DNA of 64,000 nucleotides, from NCBI RefSeq assembly GCF_022662335.1, contig NZ_JAKNQJ010000004.1:1-64000 (forward strand), written 5' to 3'. Position 1 is the stretch's first letter. Each line of letters begins with the position of its first letter. Below the pieces are notes generated by a model. The model saw only the letters and a list, made by a program, of their open reading frames with translations, did not search any database and was not told the DNA's origin. Shown in pieces: positions 23,854 through 33,145 of this stretch. The position numbers and the translations under genes were made by a program. This stretch comes from Sphingomonas sp. CROZ-RG-20F-R02-07 (GTDB taxonomy: Bacteria; Pseudomonadota; Alphaproteobacteria; Sphingomonadales; Sphingomonadaceae).

Positions 23854-23927
23854 CGCGCCCGGCTGGATTCGAACCAGCGACCACAAGCTTAGAAGGCTCG
23901 TGCTCTATCCATCTGAGCTACGGGCGC
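23854..23927 (-). tRNA. tRNA-Arg (anticodon TCT)
   Basis: A cloverleaf folds on the bottom strand: acceptor stem GCGCCCG/CGGGCGC, D arm with GCTC...GAGC, anticodon stem CGAGC/GCTTG (with one G-T pair) around loop CTTCTAA (anticodon TCT, reading AGA), and T arm GCTGG-TTCGAAT-CCAGC. CCA is not encoded at the end. tRNA genes of this kind are common integration targets; here a decayed primase gene lies 2 kb to the left. Confidence 0.95.
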
Positions 23928-23987
23928 GCGCGGACATGCGATTAGCGCGGATTGCGTGGGGACGGAACCGGGATCATACCGGCCCGC

Positions 23988-24731
23988 ATGGATAGCGGGC
24001 AGGGAATGCGGGCGGTCGCCGCCGGCGAGGTGGCGGGGGGACGGTTCCGCTATTTCGAATTCGTCATGACCGCGTTCGTCGTCGTGTTGCTGCTCTCCAA
24101 TGTGATCGGGGCGGGCAAGCGCGCGGTGATCGTGCTGCCCTGGATCGGGGCGTGGCCGTTCGGCGCGGGCATCCTGTTCTTTCCGGTCAGTTACGTCATC
24201 GGGGACATCCTCACCGAGGTGTATGGCTATGCCAATGCGCGGCGCTGCATCTGGGCGGGGTTCGCCGCGATGCTGTTCATGGTGCTGATGTCATGGGTGG
24301 TGGTCGCGTTGCCGCCGGACGCGGGGTGGACGGGGCAGGCCGCATATGAAAGCGTGTTCGGGCAGGTGCCGCGCATCGTGCTGGCCAGTGTCTGCGCCTT
24401 CTGGGCGGGCGAGTTCGCGAACAGCTTCGTGCTCGCCCGGATGAAGATCTGGACCGGGGGGCGGATGCTCTGGACGCGCACGATCGGCAGCACGGTGGTG
24501 GCGCAGGCGATCGACAGCGCCATCTTCTATCCGCTCGCCTTCTATGGTGCGGCCGACTGGCCGGTGGAGGCGCTCGCGATGGTGATGGCCAGCCAGTTCG
24601 TGCTGAAGGTGGGCTGGGAAGTGTTGCTCACCCCGTTCACCTATGCGGTGGTCGGCTTCCTCAAGCGGCGTGAGGGCGTGGACGTGTTCGACACCCACAC
24701 CGATTTCAACCCGTTCCGTACGCGCGTCTAG
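23988..24731 (+). CDS. yhhQ: Queuosine precursor transporter (YhhQ/VUT family)
   Basis: A 247-residue polytopic inner-membrane protein of the VUT_1 family that imports queuosine precursors (preQ0/preQ1) for tRNA modification. Family features are the hydrophobic helices beginning [22 protein letters not shown], the conserved [17 protein letters not shown] block in the second helical hairpin and [16 protein letters not shown] in the later part. About six membrane helices are visible. Starts at 23952, 23988 and 24006 are all in frame; 23988 is a compromise without a clear ribosome binding site. Its end overlaps purQ's by four bases in convergent orientation. Confidence 0.87.
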   Translation: MDSGQGMRAVAAGEVAGGRFRYFEFVMTAFVVVLLLSNVIGAGKRAVIVLPWIGAWPFGAGILFFPVSYVIGDILTEVYGYANARRCIWAGFAAMLFMVLMSWVVVALPPDAGWTGQAAYESVFGQVPRIVLASVCAFWAGEFANSFVLARMKIWTGGRMLWTRTIGSTVVAQAIDSAIFYPLAFYGAADWPVEALAMVMASQFVLKVGWEVLLTPFTYAVVGFLKRREGVDVFDTHTDFNPFRTRV

Positions 24732-25396
24732 GCGGCGACTGCCTCCAGCAGCCCCTCGAACAGGCGCCGGCCGTCGGTGCCGCCATGCGCGTCCTCGATC
24801 CGGCGCTCGGGATGCGGCATCATGCCGATCACGTTGCCCGCCGCGTTCAGCAGGCCGGCGATCTGCCGCGCCGAGCCGTTCACGTCCTCCGCATAGCGCA
24901 GCGCGACACGGCCTTCGCCTTCCAGCCGGTCGAGCGTGTCGGCATCGGCGAAATAATTGCCGTCATGATGCGCGACCGGGAAGACGATCCGCTCGTCCTC
25001 GTCATAGCGGCTGGTGAACGCCGATTGCGCGTTGCCGACGGTGAGCGCCACGTCGCGGCAGACGAAGTTCAGCCCGGCGTTGCGCATCAACGCGCCCGGC
25101 AGCAGCCCCGCCTCGGTCAGCACCTGGAAGCCGTTGCAGACGCCGAGGACGGGCAGGCCCTTGCCCGCCTCCTCCACGATCGCGCGCATGATCGGGGAAC
25201 GCGCCGCAATCGCGCCCGAGCGCAGATAGTCGCCATAGGAAAAGCCGCCCGGCACCGCGACCAGGCCGACGCCGTCCGGCAGGTCGCTGTCGCCGTGCCA
25301 GACCATGACGGGCTTCGTACCCGTGACCCGTTCGAGCGCGACGGCGATGTCGCGGTCGCAATTGGAGCCGGGAAAGACGACGACCGCGGTCTTCAT
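24728..25396 (-). CDS. purQ: Phosphoribosylformylglycinamidine synthase subunit PurQ
   Basis: A 222-residue class I glutamine amidotransferase subunit that releases ammonia from glutamine for FGAM synthesis in purine biosynthesis. It starts [16 protein letters not shown]. The nucleophile is C87 in GVCNGFQ, and the His-Glu part of the triad is in MMPHPER near the C-terminus. It acts with PurS and the large PurL subunit, which is not in this window. The start overlaps the purS stop by one base (TGATG), so purC-purS-purQ are read as one leftward operon. Confidence 0.96.
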   Translation of the reverse strand: MKTAVVVFPGSNCDRDIAVALERVTGTKPVMVWHGDSDLPDGVGLVAVPGGFSYGDYLRSGAIAARSPIMRAIVEEAGKGLPVLGVCNGFQVLTEAGLLPGALMRNAGLNFVCRDVALTVGNAQSAFTSRYDEDERIVFPVAHHDGNYFADADTLDRLEGEGRVALRYAEDVNGSARQIAGLLNAAGNVIGMMPHPERRIEDAHGGTDGRRLFEGLLEAVAA

Positions 25397-25626
25397 CAGG
25401 CGCGCTCCACCCGGTAATTCTCGATCACGGTGTTGGCGAGCAGCTTGCGGCACATCGAATCGATCGTCGCGTCGTCGGTGCCGTCGGCGACCTCCAGCTC
25501 GATCAGCTTGCCCTGGCGCACGTCCGACACGCCCTCGAAACCGAGATTGCCGAGCGCATGATGGATCGCGCGGCCCTGCGGATCGAGCACGCCGGGCTTG
25601 AGCGTCACGAAAACCTTCAGCTTCAT
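25396..25626 (-). CDS. purS: Phosphoribosylformylglycinamidine synthase subunit PurS
   Basis: A 76-residue protein of the PurS family ([18 protein letters not shown], conserved GVSDVRQGK, ending in ENYRVE). It dimerises and bridges PurQ and PurL so that ammonia can be channelled. ATG at 25626 overlaps the purC stop (TGATG); a GTG three bases earlier is possible but less likely. Together with its overlaps on both sides this shows a tightly coupled purine operon in the order purC, purS, purQ. Confidence 0.95.
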   Translation of the reverse strand: MKLKVFVTLKPGVLDPQGRAIHHALGNLGFEGVSDVRQGKLIELEVADGTDDATIDSMCRKLLANTVIENYRVERA

Positions 25627-26405
25627 CACTTACCCCGGGTCTTGCGGTGCTTTTCCAGATCGAGAACCGCGCCGTCCTCGCCCTCGGGCAGGAGCCCCAG
25701 GCGCCGTGCGACCTCCTGATAGGCCTCCGCCTCGCCGCCGAGATCGCGGCGGAAGCGGTCCTTGTCCATCTTCTCGTTGGTGTCCATGTCCCACAGCCGG
25801 CAACCGTCCGGGCTGATCTCGTCGGCCAGGATGATGCGGCCGTAGTCGTTATCCCAGATGCGGCCGAACTCGAGCTTGAAGTCGACCAGCCGGATGCCGA
25901 CGCCGGCGAACAGGCCGGTGAGGAAATCGTTCACGCGGATCGCCAGATCGGCGATGTCGTGCATCTCCTCCTGGCTGGCCCAGCCGAAGGCGGCGATATG
26001 CTCGTCGGAGATCATCGGATCGCCGAGCGCATCGTCCTTGTAATAATATTCGATGATCGTGCGCGGCAGCTTGGTGCCTTCCTCGATCCCGAGGCGCTTC
26101 GACAGCGATCCGGCCGCGACGTTGCGCACCACGACCTCGATCGGCACGATCTCGACCTGGCGGATCAACTGTTCGCGCATGTTCAGCCGGCGGATGAAGT
26201 GCGTCGGCACGCCGATCATGTCGAGCAGCGTGAAGACATGTTCGCTGATCCGGTTGTTCAGCACGCCCTTGCCGTTGATCGTACCCTTTTTCTGGGCGTT
26301 GAACGCGGTCGCGTCGTCCTTGAAATACTGGATCAGCGTGCCGGGTTCGGGCCCCTCATAGAGGATCTTGGCCTTGCCCTCGTAGATCTGGCGGCGGCGA
26401 GCCAT
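25626..26405 (-). CDS. purC: SAICAR synthase PurC
   Basis: A 259-residue phosphoribosylaminoimidazole-succinocarboxamide synthase that joins aspartate to CAIR using ATP. It starts [13 protein letters not shown] and carries the ATP-binding [10 protein letters not shown], the conserved VRNVAAGSL block and the signature LVDFKLEFG followed by [19 protein letters not shown] nine bases ahead of the ATG supports this start, although the frame is open to 26537. It is the first gene of the purC-purS-purQ operon; the promoter should lie in 26406-26553. Confidence 0.96.
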   Translation of the reverse strand: MARRRQIYEGKAKILYEGPEPGTLIQYFKDDATAFNAQKKGTINGKGVLNNRISEHVFTLLDMIGVPTHFIRRLNMREQLIRQVEIVPIEVVVRNVAAGSLSKRLGIEEGTKLPRTIIEYYYKDDALGDPMISDEHIAAFGWASQEEMHDIADLAIRVNDFLTGLFAGVGIRLVDFKLEFGRIWDNDYGRIILADEISPDGCRLWDMDTNEKMDKDRFRRDLGGEAEAYQEVARRLGLLPEGEDGAVLDLEKHRKTRGK

Positions 26406-26553
26406 CAAGCGGTCCCCTGATAGGAATGAGCGGTCGCGTTCGCGCGGGCGCGGGCGACGGGATGGCCGCGGGCTATAAGGGAAGCCCGCAAGGGGTGCAA
26501 TCGCGCGGAGAGCGAGAGGATGCGGCGTGCGCATCATTCTCTCCGCCGCGGTC

Positions 26554-26928
26554 TCAGGCCAGCCGCTCGATCTCGTCGAGCACGCGCCGCGGGTCGAACG
26601 GCTTGGCGATGAACATCGTGTGCGGCGGCAGTTCCGCAGCGGAGGGGCGAAGCGCCCCCGACGCGACGATCAGCAGCGAAGGCGGAAAGCGTTCGGCGAT
26701 GAAATGGGCGAGCTTCACGCCGTCCATCGATCCCGGCATCTGGATATCGGTCAGCACGATCCGTACGCCGCTATTGGCCTGGAGGATGGCGATGGCGGCG
26801 TCGGCGTCGCTCGCCTCATAGACGGTATAACCCTCGTCCTCGAAAAAATCCGCGAGGTTCAGGCGGATCATCGGTTCGTCGTCGACCACCAGGATCGACC
26901 GTTCGAGTTGGGGTACGTCCGATGCCAT
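26554..26928 (-). CDS. Single-domain response regulator
   Basis: A 124-residue CheY-like receiver without an output domain. The acidic pair is D16-D17, the phosphoacceptor D61 is in LTDIQMPG, and the conserved K109 is in IAKPFDP. GGAG eight bases before ATG fixes the start; the frame upstream to 27183 is not supported. Stand-alone receivers of this type often take part in alphaproteobacterial phosphorelays, including the general stress response, but no histidine kinase is adjacent, so the partner is unknown. Confidence 0.88.
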   Translation of the reverse strand: MASDVPQLERSILVVDDEPMIRLNLADFFEDEGYTVYEASDADAAIAILQANSGVRIVLTDIQMPGSMDGVKLAHFIAERFPPSLLIVASGALRPSAAELPPHTMFIAKPFDPRRVLDEIERLA

Positions 26929-27118
26929 GGTCGTGGCTCCTGCTGCAGCCCGGACGCGGCCGCAACGGCCGGGCGATGTTCGTGGAAAAGAGACGCGCGT
27001 TGGAAAGGCCGAACGGGCGTGGACCCGGTTCGATCCCGCAAAAGCGCGCGATCCCGCGGTTTCGGGCAGGCGAGCCGACATGTTTGTAGGAGGTAATGGA
27101 GCGCGGTAAGGGGCGCTT

Positions 27119-27667
27119 ATGACCTTGGACCATCTCGGCCCGCGCATCTGCATCATGGGGCCATCCAACAGCGGCAAGTCCACGCTGGCGGCGGCGATCG
27201 CGCACGCACAGGCGCTGCCCGTGGTTCATCTCGATCAGCTTCACCATCTGCCGCATACCGATTGGGTGCCGCGACCGGCAGACGAATTCGCGGCACTTCA
27301 CGATGCGGCGATCACGGGCGCGCACTGGGTCATTGAAGGCAATTATTCGCGATTGCTTCCGCAGCGACTGGAACGTGCGACGGGTTTCATCCTGCTCGAC
27401 ATCGGCACCGTGGCGAGTCTGTGCCGGTATCTGCGGCGCTGCTGGATCGAGCATGACCGGCGCGGCGGGCTCGAGGGCGGCCGCGACAGCGTGAAATGGG
27501 GTATGATCCGCCATATCGCGGTCACCACAAGGACCAATCGACGGCGCTATGAGCAGCAATTCCGCGCGGTCGGCCTGCCGAAGGTGAGGCTCGCCTCCGC
27601 CCATGCGCTTGCCGACTTCTATCGTCTGAACGGCCTGAGCCGGCGTCGCCGTGGTTCCGCCTCCTGA
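27119..27667 (+). CDS. P-loop NTPase, adenylate kinase/FlaR-like
   Basis: A 182-residue P-loop protein with Walker A GPSNSGKS near residues 14-21, followed by HLDQLHHLP and the conserved WVIEGNYS. This is the pattern of small kinase-like proteins annotated as AAA family or 'DNA topology modulation FlaR-related' ATPases. The C-terminal part is Arg-rich, as in nucleotide kinases. The substrate is unknown. AAGGGG six bases ahead of the ATG supports the start. It ends 15 bases from the convergent chemoreceptor gene. Confidence 0.78.
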   Translation: MTLDHLGPRICIMGPSNSGKSTLAAAIAHAQALPVVHLDQLHHLPHTDWVPRPADEFAALHDAAITGAHWVIEGNYSRLLPQRLERATGFILLDIGTVASLCRYLRRCWIEHDRRGGLEGGRDSVKWGMIRHIAVTTRTNRRRYEQQFRAVGLPKVRLASAHALADFYRLNGLSRRRRGSAS

Positions 27668-27682
27668 GCCGCCGCCTAGCGC

Positions 27683-29590
27683 TCAGCCCAGTTCCGCTGC
27701 GCCCATCGTGGTGCGCAATTTCGCGATGATCCGGCCGCATTCCTGCTGCAGCCTCTCGGTGCGGGCGCGGATGTCGGAGCCGATCAGGCGGGTCTGGTTG
27801 GCCACGCTGGCGGTCTGGGCGAACCTGCCGTCGAGCGCGGTGAGGGCTTCGCGGGTTTCGAGCGTGGCACTCTCGAGCAGGGCGATCATGCCCTGAAGCT
27901 CGTCATTGGTGCTGTGCTGATGCCGGGTGATCTCGATCGTCTGCGTGGCCGACGTCCGTCCGGCTTCGAGTGCGCAGGCCAGGGTGTTGCTCACGCCCGC
28001 CGCCGAATCCGAGGCTTGGGTGATGTCGCGGATGCGTTCGGCGATCTGGTCGGTGGTGCGCGCGGCCTGCTGCGAAAAGCTCTTCACCTCCTGCGCCACC
28101 ACCGCGAAGCCGCGCCCCATCTCGCCCGCGCGCGCCGCCTCGATCGTGGCGTTCAGCGCCAGCAGCTTGGTCGCGCGGCTGATCCCGCTGATATGAAGCG
28201 AGGCCTGCTGGATCGAGGCGACGCTGCGGCTCAGCGTCTCGCTCGCCGCCTGCGCGGTCGTCGAATGGCGCGCCGCTTCGATCATCATCTCGGCCGAATG
28301 ACGCGCGGCATCGCCGACCGATTCGACGCTCGCCGCGATCGTGCGCAGCCGGTCCAGCATGGTGCACGTCACCTCGCTGGTATGCGCGGAGATCGTCTGC
28401 GCGGTCTCCGCCTGTTTCTGCTGCTCGACGATGTTGGACAGCGTCCGGTCGGCACTGGCATCCAGTTCGGTCGCCGACATGCGCAGGCTGTCGATCAACG
28501 AGGCGATATCGTCTTCAAGCCCGTCGGCCACCGCGCACGACGCCGCGATCATGGCCGCGCGGTGCCGCTCCTCGGCCTCCACGCGCCGCAGCACCTGTTC
28601 CTCGCTTTCGCGGCGCGCGCGGCGCGCTTCCGCCAGCGCGTTTTCGGCTTCGAGGCGCGCCGCCTGCTCTTCGCGAGCGGCGCGTTCGGCGGAGCGCGAC
28701 TTGTCTTCCAACCGGGTGTTCAGGCCGAGCACGCGGCGGATCAGCAGGGCGGTGATCGCCAGGAAGATCAGGATGCAGCCGGCGATCAGCGGCAGGATCG
28801 CATAGAAGGATTCGAACCCGGGCGTCAGCCGGCTCCAGGTCAGCGTGGCGACGACGTGCCCGCTCCAATCGGTCAGGTCGGTCTGCGCGTCGGACGGGTC
28901 GGAATCGTCGGGCGGCAAGCGGCGAAGATCGGGCAGGCCGAAGCCGCTCGACCATTCGTGCAGGAGGCTGGAATCGAGGAGGCGGATGTCGACGAAGATG
29001 CGATAGTTGTGGCGATCGAACTGCGCCGCCCCATCTTCGCGCACGATCGGCGAGAATGCGATCAACGCGGGCATTTTGCCGAACCGGGTGAGGAGCACCG
29101 TCGCGTCGTTCCTCTTGCGCACCGCCTGTTCGGTGGCGGGGATGCGCGCGAGCAACTGCGCCATCGTCGAAGGCGAGATCATCCGGTCGAGCGGCGGCAC
29201 GTTTCGCTTCGGCAGATGGCCGAACAGCGTGTGACCGCGGGCATCCAGAATATAGTTGCGCGCGATCGGCGTTCCGTAATTGGACTGGATCCACCTCTGG
29301 TCCATCGTCCCATAGACGTGGCTGGCGGCGTCGTTCCAATGGGAGTTGATGAAGGTCTCGTTGCTGATCCGCGATCGTTCGCGGTCGACCGCACCGTGGA
29401 TCGTCGAGGCCGCGCGCATATTGGCGTCGAGGTTCGCATGCGTGATGAGGAACGCGATCACGACGGCGGAACTGAGCAGGGCGATCCCCGCCATCGCGAG
29501 CAACGGCATCGTGACCGCGAAGCGCGGTCCACGCAGATCGTGCAGGCCAGGCTTGAAGCGCCGGAGCAGGGCGGGAGACGAAACGGTCAC
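27683..29590 (-). CDS. Methyl-accepting chemotaxis-type receptor with CHASE4-like sensor
   Basis: A 635-residue receptor. Transmembrane helix 1 (about residues 27-50) is followed by a periplasmic sensor of the CHASE4 type ([14 protein letters not shown] ... IQSNYGT). Transmembrane helix 2 is near 255-280, and a long Ala/Glu/Arg-rich coiled coil leads to the signalling hairpin tip [22 protein letters not shown], the hallmark of MCPs. It would signal to CheA/CheW, but no che genes lie nearby, so it may act on a remote array or a phosphorelay. A ribosome binding site is not obvious. Confidence 0.88.
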   Translation of the reverse strand: MTVSSPALLRRFKPGLHDLRGPRFAVTMPLLAMAGIALLSSAVVIAFLITHANLDANMRAASTIHGAVDRERSRISNETFINSHWNDAASHVYGTMDQRWIQSNYGTPIARNYILDARGHTLFGHLPKRNVPPLDRMISPSTMAQLLARIPATEQAVRKRNDATVLLTRFGKMPALIAFSPIVREDGAAQFDRHNYRIFVDIRLLDSSLLHEWSSGFGLPDLRRLPPDDSDPSDAQTDLTDWSGHVVATLTWSRLTPGFESFYAILPLIAGCILIFLAITALLIRRVLGLNTRLEDKSRSAERAAREEQAARLEAENALAEARRARRESEEQVLRRVEAEERHRAAMIAASCAVADGLEDDIASLIDSLRMSATELDASADRTLSNIVEQQKQAETAQTISAHTSEVTCTMLDRLRTIAASVESVGDAARHSAEMMIEAARHSTTAQAASETLSRSVASIQQASLHISGISRATKLLALNATIEAARAGEMGRGFAVVAQEVKSFSQQAARTTDQIAERIRDITQASDSAAGVSNTLACALEAGRTSATQTIEITRHQHSTNDELQGMIALLESATLETREALTALDGRFAQTASVANQTRLIGSDIRARTERLQQECGRIIAKLRTTMGAAELG

Positions 29591-29754
29591 GCACTCGGCC
29601 TAACATACCAGAGTTAATATATATTTTGCCGCAGCAGCGCCGGGCCCGGCGGTGGATCGATCGGGAACGGCTCCGCCCGAGCGGTGGCGCGCTGCGCTTC
29701 GCCTTGCCGGCCGGCGCGATGCCGCTAAACATCGACGCGGATAAGGAGACGGGC

Positions 29755-31353
29755 GTGGAGCAGGGGACGATGGCCGCACGGCAGGGCGGGGGGGCACCCA
29801 CGCGGGCCGACATCCGTCTGGTCATCACCGCCTCCGCGCTCGGCACCGTGTTCGAATGGTATGATTTCTTCATCTACGGCACGCTGGCCGCCAGCGGCAT
29901 CATCGGGCGGACCTTCTTTCCCGCCGGCAGCCCCATCGCGCAGACGCTGCTCGCCTGGGCGGGTTTTGCGGTGGGGTTCGGGTTCCGCCCCCTCGGCGCG
30001 GTGCTCTTCGGTTATCTGGGCGATCGGCTCGGGCGCAAATACACATTTCTCGTCACGATCGCGCTGATGGGGATCGCCACGGCGGGCGTCGGGCTGGTGC
30101 CGTCTGCCGCGGCGATCGGCCTCGCGGCGCCCGCGATCGTGATCCTGCTGCGCATCGCGCAGGGGCTGGCGCTGGGCGGCGAATATGGCGGGGCTGCGAT
30201 CTATGTCGCCGAACATTCGCCGCCGGGCAAGGCGGGCTTCTACACCAGCTTCATCCAGGCGGGCGTCGTCGGCGGATTCATCCTCAGCCTCGCGGTCGTG
30301 CTGGTTACCAAGGCCATGGCGCCGGTGGGGATGTGGGATGCGTGGGGATGGCGGATCCCGTTCCTCTTCTCGCTGCTGCTGCTGGCGGTGTCGCTCTGGA
30401 TGCGGCTGAAGCTTTCCGAAAGCCCGGTGTTCGTCGCGATGCGCGCCGCGGGCGAGCGGGTGCGCAACCCGATCGCGGCGAGCTTCACGCATCCGGGCAA
30501 TCTGAAGCGCATGCTGGTCGCGCTGTTCGGCATCGCGGCGGGACTGACGGTGATCTGGTACACCGCGATGTTCACCGTGCTGTCGTTCCTGCAGGGTACG
30601 ATGCGCGTCGAGGAGACGACGGCGCAACTGATCGTCGGCGCGGGCGCGCTGATGGGGCTGGTGTGGTTCGTCGCGTTCGGGCGGCTGTCGGACCGGATCG
30701 GGCGCAAGCGGCCGATCGTCATCGGTTATGCGCTGACGATCGTGCTGCTCTTCCCGATCTTCTGGGCGATCGGCGCGGCCGCCAATCCCGCGCTGTCGCA
30801 AGCCGCGCGGGCCGCGCCCGTCGTGGTGTCGGGCCCGGCCTGCCGCTACAGCCCGTTCGCCGCGCAGCAAGCCGATGCCTGCGGGCGGCTGCTCGATTAT
30901 TTCTCCAAGAAGGGCGTCGCCTATACCAAGCGCACCACCCCGGCGACCGTGGTGACGATCGGTGGCGTGCCCGTGGGCGACCTGTCGCCCGCGGGGCTGG
31001 ACCGGGCGCTGGCCGGGGCGGGCTATGATCTGGTGAAAGTGACTCCGCCGCCGCGCAATCTGGTGGCGATCCTGATCGCGATCCTTGCGCTGGGCGCGCT
31101 GTCAGGCATCACCTACGGCCCGGTGGCGGCGCTTCTGGCGGAAATGTTCCCGCCGGCGATCCGCTACAGTTCGCTGTCGATTCCCTATCATATCGGCACC
31201 GGCTATTTCGGCGGCTTCCTGCCACTGGTCAGCCAATATATCGTGGCGCGGACGGGCGATCCCTTCGCCGGGCTGTGGTACACGATCGCGGTGGTGGGAA
31301 TGGCGCTGGTGGTGACGCTGTTCGGGCTCGACGAGCGCACGCACGGCCGATAG
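29755..31353 (+). CDS. MHS-family MFS transporter
   Basis: A 532-residue major facilitator of the metabolite:H+ symporter (MHS) type, related to ProP/ShiA. It carries the family block VFEWYDFFIYGTLA in helix 1, GYLGDRLGRK between helices 2 and 3 and a matching GRLSDRIGRK in the second half. About 12 helices are interrupted near residues 345-430 by a long hydrophilic insertion with two cysteines and a PASTA-like small domain facing the periplasm. GTG at 29755 is preferred because GGAG lies six bases upstream; ATGs at 29719 and 29770 are alternatives. The substrate, probably an organic acid or osmolyte, cannot be told. Confidence 0.85.
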   Translation: MEQGTMAARQGGGAPTRADIRLVITASALGTVFEWYDFFIYGTLAASGIIGRTFFPAGSPIAQTLLAWAGFAVGFGFRPLGAVLFGYLGDRLGRKYTFLVTIALMGIATAGVGLVPSAAAIGLAAPAIVILLRIAQGLALGGEYGGAAIYVAEHSPPGKAGFYTSFIQAGVVGGFILSLAVVLVTKAMAPVGMWDAWGWRIPFLFSLLLLAVSLWMRLKLSESPVFVAMRAAGERVRNPIAASFTHPGNLKRMLVALFGIAAGLTVIWYTAMFTVLSFLQGTMRVEETTAQLIVGAGALMGLVWFVAFGRLSDRIGRKRPIVIGYALTIVLLFPIFWAIGAAANPALSQAARAAPVVVSGPACRYSPFAAQQADACGRLLDYFSKKGVAYTKRTTPATVVTIGGVPVGDLSPAGLDRALAGAGYDLVKVTPPPRNLVAILIAILALGALSGITYGPVAALLAEMFPPAIRYSSLSIPYHIGTGYFGGFLPLVSQYIVARTGDPFAGLWYTIAVVGMALVVTLFGLDERTHGR

Positions 31354-31395
31354 CCGCTCGACCGGGCGGCGCGCGGGGCCTACCGCGGCGCGGTG

Positions 31396-32451
31396 ATGCC
31401 GATCTCCCTTGCCCCCATCTCCTCACCCCTGCGCCTGCGTCTCGATGGTGCCGCGCTGACCGACAATTGGCGCACGCTGGCGGCGATGAGCGGCCCGGCC
31501 GCGTGCGGCGCGGCGGTAAAGGCGGATGGTTATGGTCTCGGCGCTACCGCCGTCGCGGCGCGGCTGGCGGCGGCGGGTGCGCGCGATTTCTTCGTCGCCA
31601 CCTGGGGCGAGGCGCAGGCGCTGGCGGCGCTCGGCCTGTCGGTCTCGGTGCTGCACGGCGTCCGCGACGAGGACATGGCCGCCGCGCGTGCGGGGTTCGC
31701 GCGGCCGGTGCTGAACACCGCGCAGCAGGTCGCGCGGTGGCGGGCGGCGGGCGGCGGCGCGTGCGACGTGATGGTCGATACCGGCATGAACCGGCTCGGC
31801 GTGTCGGCCGAGGAGGTGCGCGGCGGCCTGATCGCGGGGCTCGCGGTCGAGACGCTGATGAGCCATCTCGCCTGCGCCGACGAGGATTCGGCGATGAACA
31901 AACGCCAGCGCACCGCCTTCGCCGCGCTGGCGGGCGTAACCGGCGCGCGGCGGATGAGCCTCGCCAATTCGGCCGGCATCGCGCTCGGTCCGCACTATGC
32001 CTTCGACCTGACGCGACCGGGCCTCGCGCTGTACGGCGGCGTGCCGCGGGCCGAATTCGCAGGGCGCATTCGCCAAGTGGCCTATCCGCAGGCGCAAGTG
32101 CTGCAACGCCGTCGCGTCGCGCCGGGCGAGACGGTCGGCTACAACGCCACCTGGACGGCACCGGCGCCGACCGAAGTGGCGATCCTGAACATCGGCTATG
32201 CGGACGGCTATTTCCGCGGTTTCTCCGACCGCGGCGTCGCGCTGGCGGGGGGCGCCCCCTGTCCGGTGATCGGCCGCGTCTCGATGGACCTGCTGATGAT
32301 CGACGTCGGCGCGGCTGCGGCCCTGGCCGAAGGCGACTGGGTCGATCTGGCCTTCGCGCTGCCGGAAGCGGCGACCGCGTCGGGTATGTCGCAATATGAG
32401 CTGCTGACGTCTTTGGGGGGGAGATTGGAACGATCGTTCAGCTCTTCCTGA
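31396..32451 (+). CDS. alr: Alanine racemase
   Basis: A 351-residue PLP enzyme interconverting L- and D-alanine for cell-wall synthesis. The PLP-binding lysine is in AVKADGYGLG near residue 42. MVDTGMNRLG and LANSAG follow in the barrel, the catalytic tyrosine block is TVGYNATW and the C-terminal domain has GRVSMDLLMID. ATG at 31396 (or GTG at 31393) lies 42 bases after the transporter stop. That spacing may mean co-transcription, but the two have no obvious shared function unless the transporter moves an amino acid. Confidence 0.94.
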   Translation: MPISLAPISSPLRLRLDGAALTDNWRTLAAMSGPAACGAAVKADGYGLGATAVAARLAAAGARDFFVATWGEAQALAALGLSVSVLHGVRDEDMAAARAGFARPVLNTAQQVARWRAAGGGACDVMVDTGMNRLGVSAEEVRGGLIAGLAVETLMSHLACADEDSAMNKRQRTAFAALAGVTGARRMSLANSAGIALGPHYAFDLTRPGLALYGGVPRAEFAGRIRQVAYPQAQVLQRRRVAPGETVGYNATWTAPAPTEVAILNIGYADGYFRGFSDRGVALAGGAPCPVIGRVSMDLLMIDVGAAAALAEGDWVDLAFALPEAATASGMSQYELLTSLGGRLERSFSSS

Positions 32452-32539
32452 ACCATGCCGTGCTCCCGGCAATGCGCATCGCCACCCGACCATGTTGCGG
32501 TGCGGGATCGGAACGCCTAGCGTCGTCCCAAATCACCGT

Positions 32540-32548
32540 GGGGGGGGG
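32540..32548 (+). repeat. G9 homopolymer acting as the phaR ribosome-binding region
   Basis: A run of nine G bases ends five bases before the phaR ATG. It overlaps the place where the Shine-Dalgarno sequence should be. Slippage here would alter the ribosome-site spacing, not the reading frame. Confidence 0.6.
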
Positions 32549-32553
32549 CTGCC

Positions 32554-33141
32554 ATGAAGAAGCAGAATGCCGGAGTGGGGCCGGTCGTCATCAAGAAATA
32601 CGCCAATCGCCGGCTCTACAACACCGAGACGTCGTCCTACATCACGCTCGAGCATCTGGCGGCGATGACGCGCGAGGGGCGCGACTTTAAGGTGGTCGAC
32701 GCCAAGACCGACGAGGACATCACCCACACCATCCTCACCCAGATCATCATGGAGGAGGAAAGCCGCGGCGAGACGATGCTGCCGGTGAATTTCCTGCGCC
32801 AATTGATCGCGATGTACGGCGATTCCATGCAGGCGATGGTGCCGGGCTATCTCGAAGCGTCGATGGAGAGCTTTCGCCGCAACCAGGAACAGTTCAAATC
32901 CGCCGTCGAGGGCGCGCTGGCGCAGGGGCCCTTCGCGGGCACGCCGCTGGCCGAGATGGCCAAGCGCAACATGGCGATGCTCGATGCCGCGACCAAGGCG
33001 TTCAAGCCCGAGGGCGGCGCGGCCGGGCATGCCGGCACGGGCATGGGGAGCGGCGCGGCGCCCGCTTCCAAGGATGCCGAGATCGCCGATCTCAAGGCCG
33101 AACTCGCCAGCCTGAAGGCCAAGGTCGACAAGCTCGGCTGA
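32554..33141 (+). CDS. phaR: Polyhydroxyalkanoate synthesis repressor PhaR
   Basis: A 195-residue DNA- and PHB-granule-binding repressor that controls phasin genes. The N-terminal DNA-binding domain has the signature IKKYANRRLYNTETSSYIT (residues 13-31), followed by the PHB-binding domain (ITHTILTQIIMEEESRG, FLRQLIAMYG). The C-terminus ends in a short coiled coil. No phasin or PHA synthase is adjacent, so the control is in trans. The gene is preceded by a G9 run five bases from ATG. Confidence 0.93.
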   Translation: MKKQNAGVGPVVIKKYANRRLYNTETSSYITLEHLAAMTREGRDFKVVDAKTDEDITHTILTQIIMEEESRGETMLPVNFLRQLIAMYGDSMQAMVPGYLEASMESFRRNQEQFKSAVEGALAQGPFAGTPLAEMAKRNMAMLDAATKAFKPEGGAAGHAGTGMGSGAAPASKDAEIADLKAELASLKAKVDKLG

Positions 33142-33145
33142 GCGT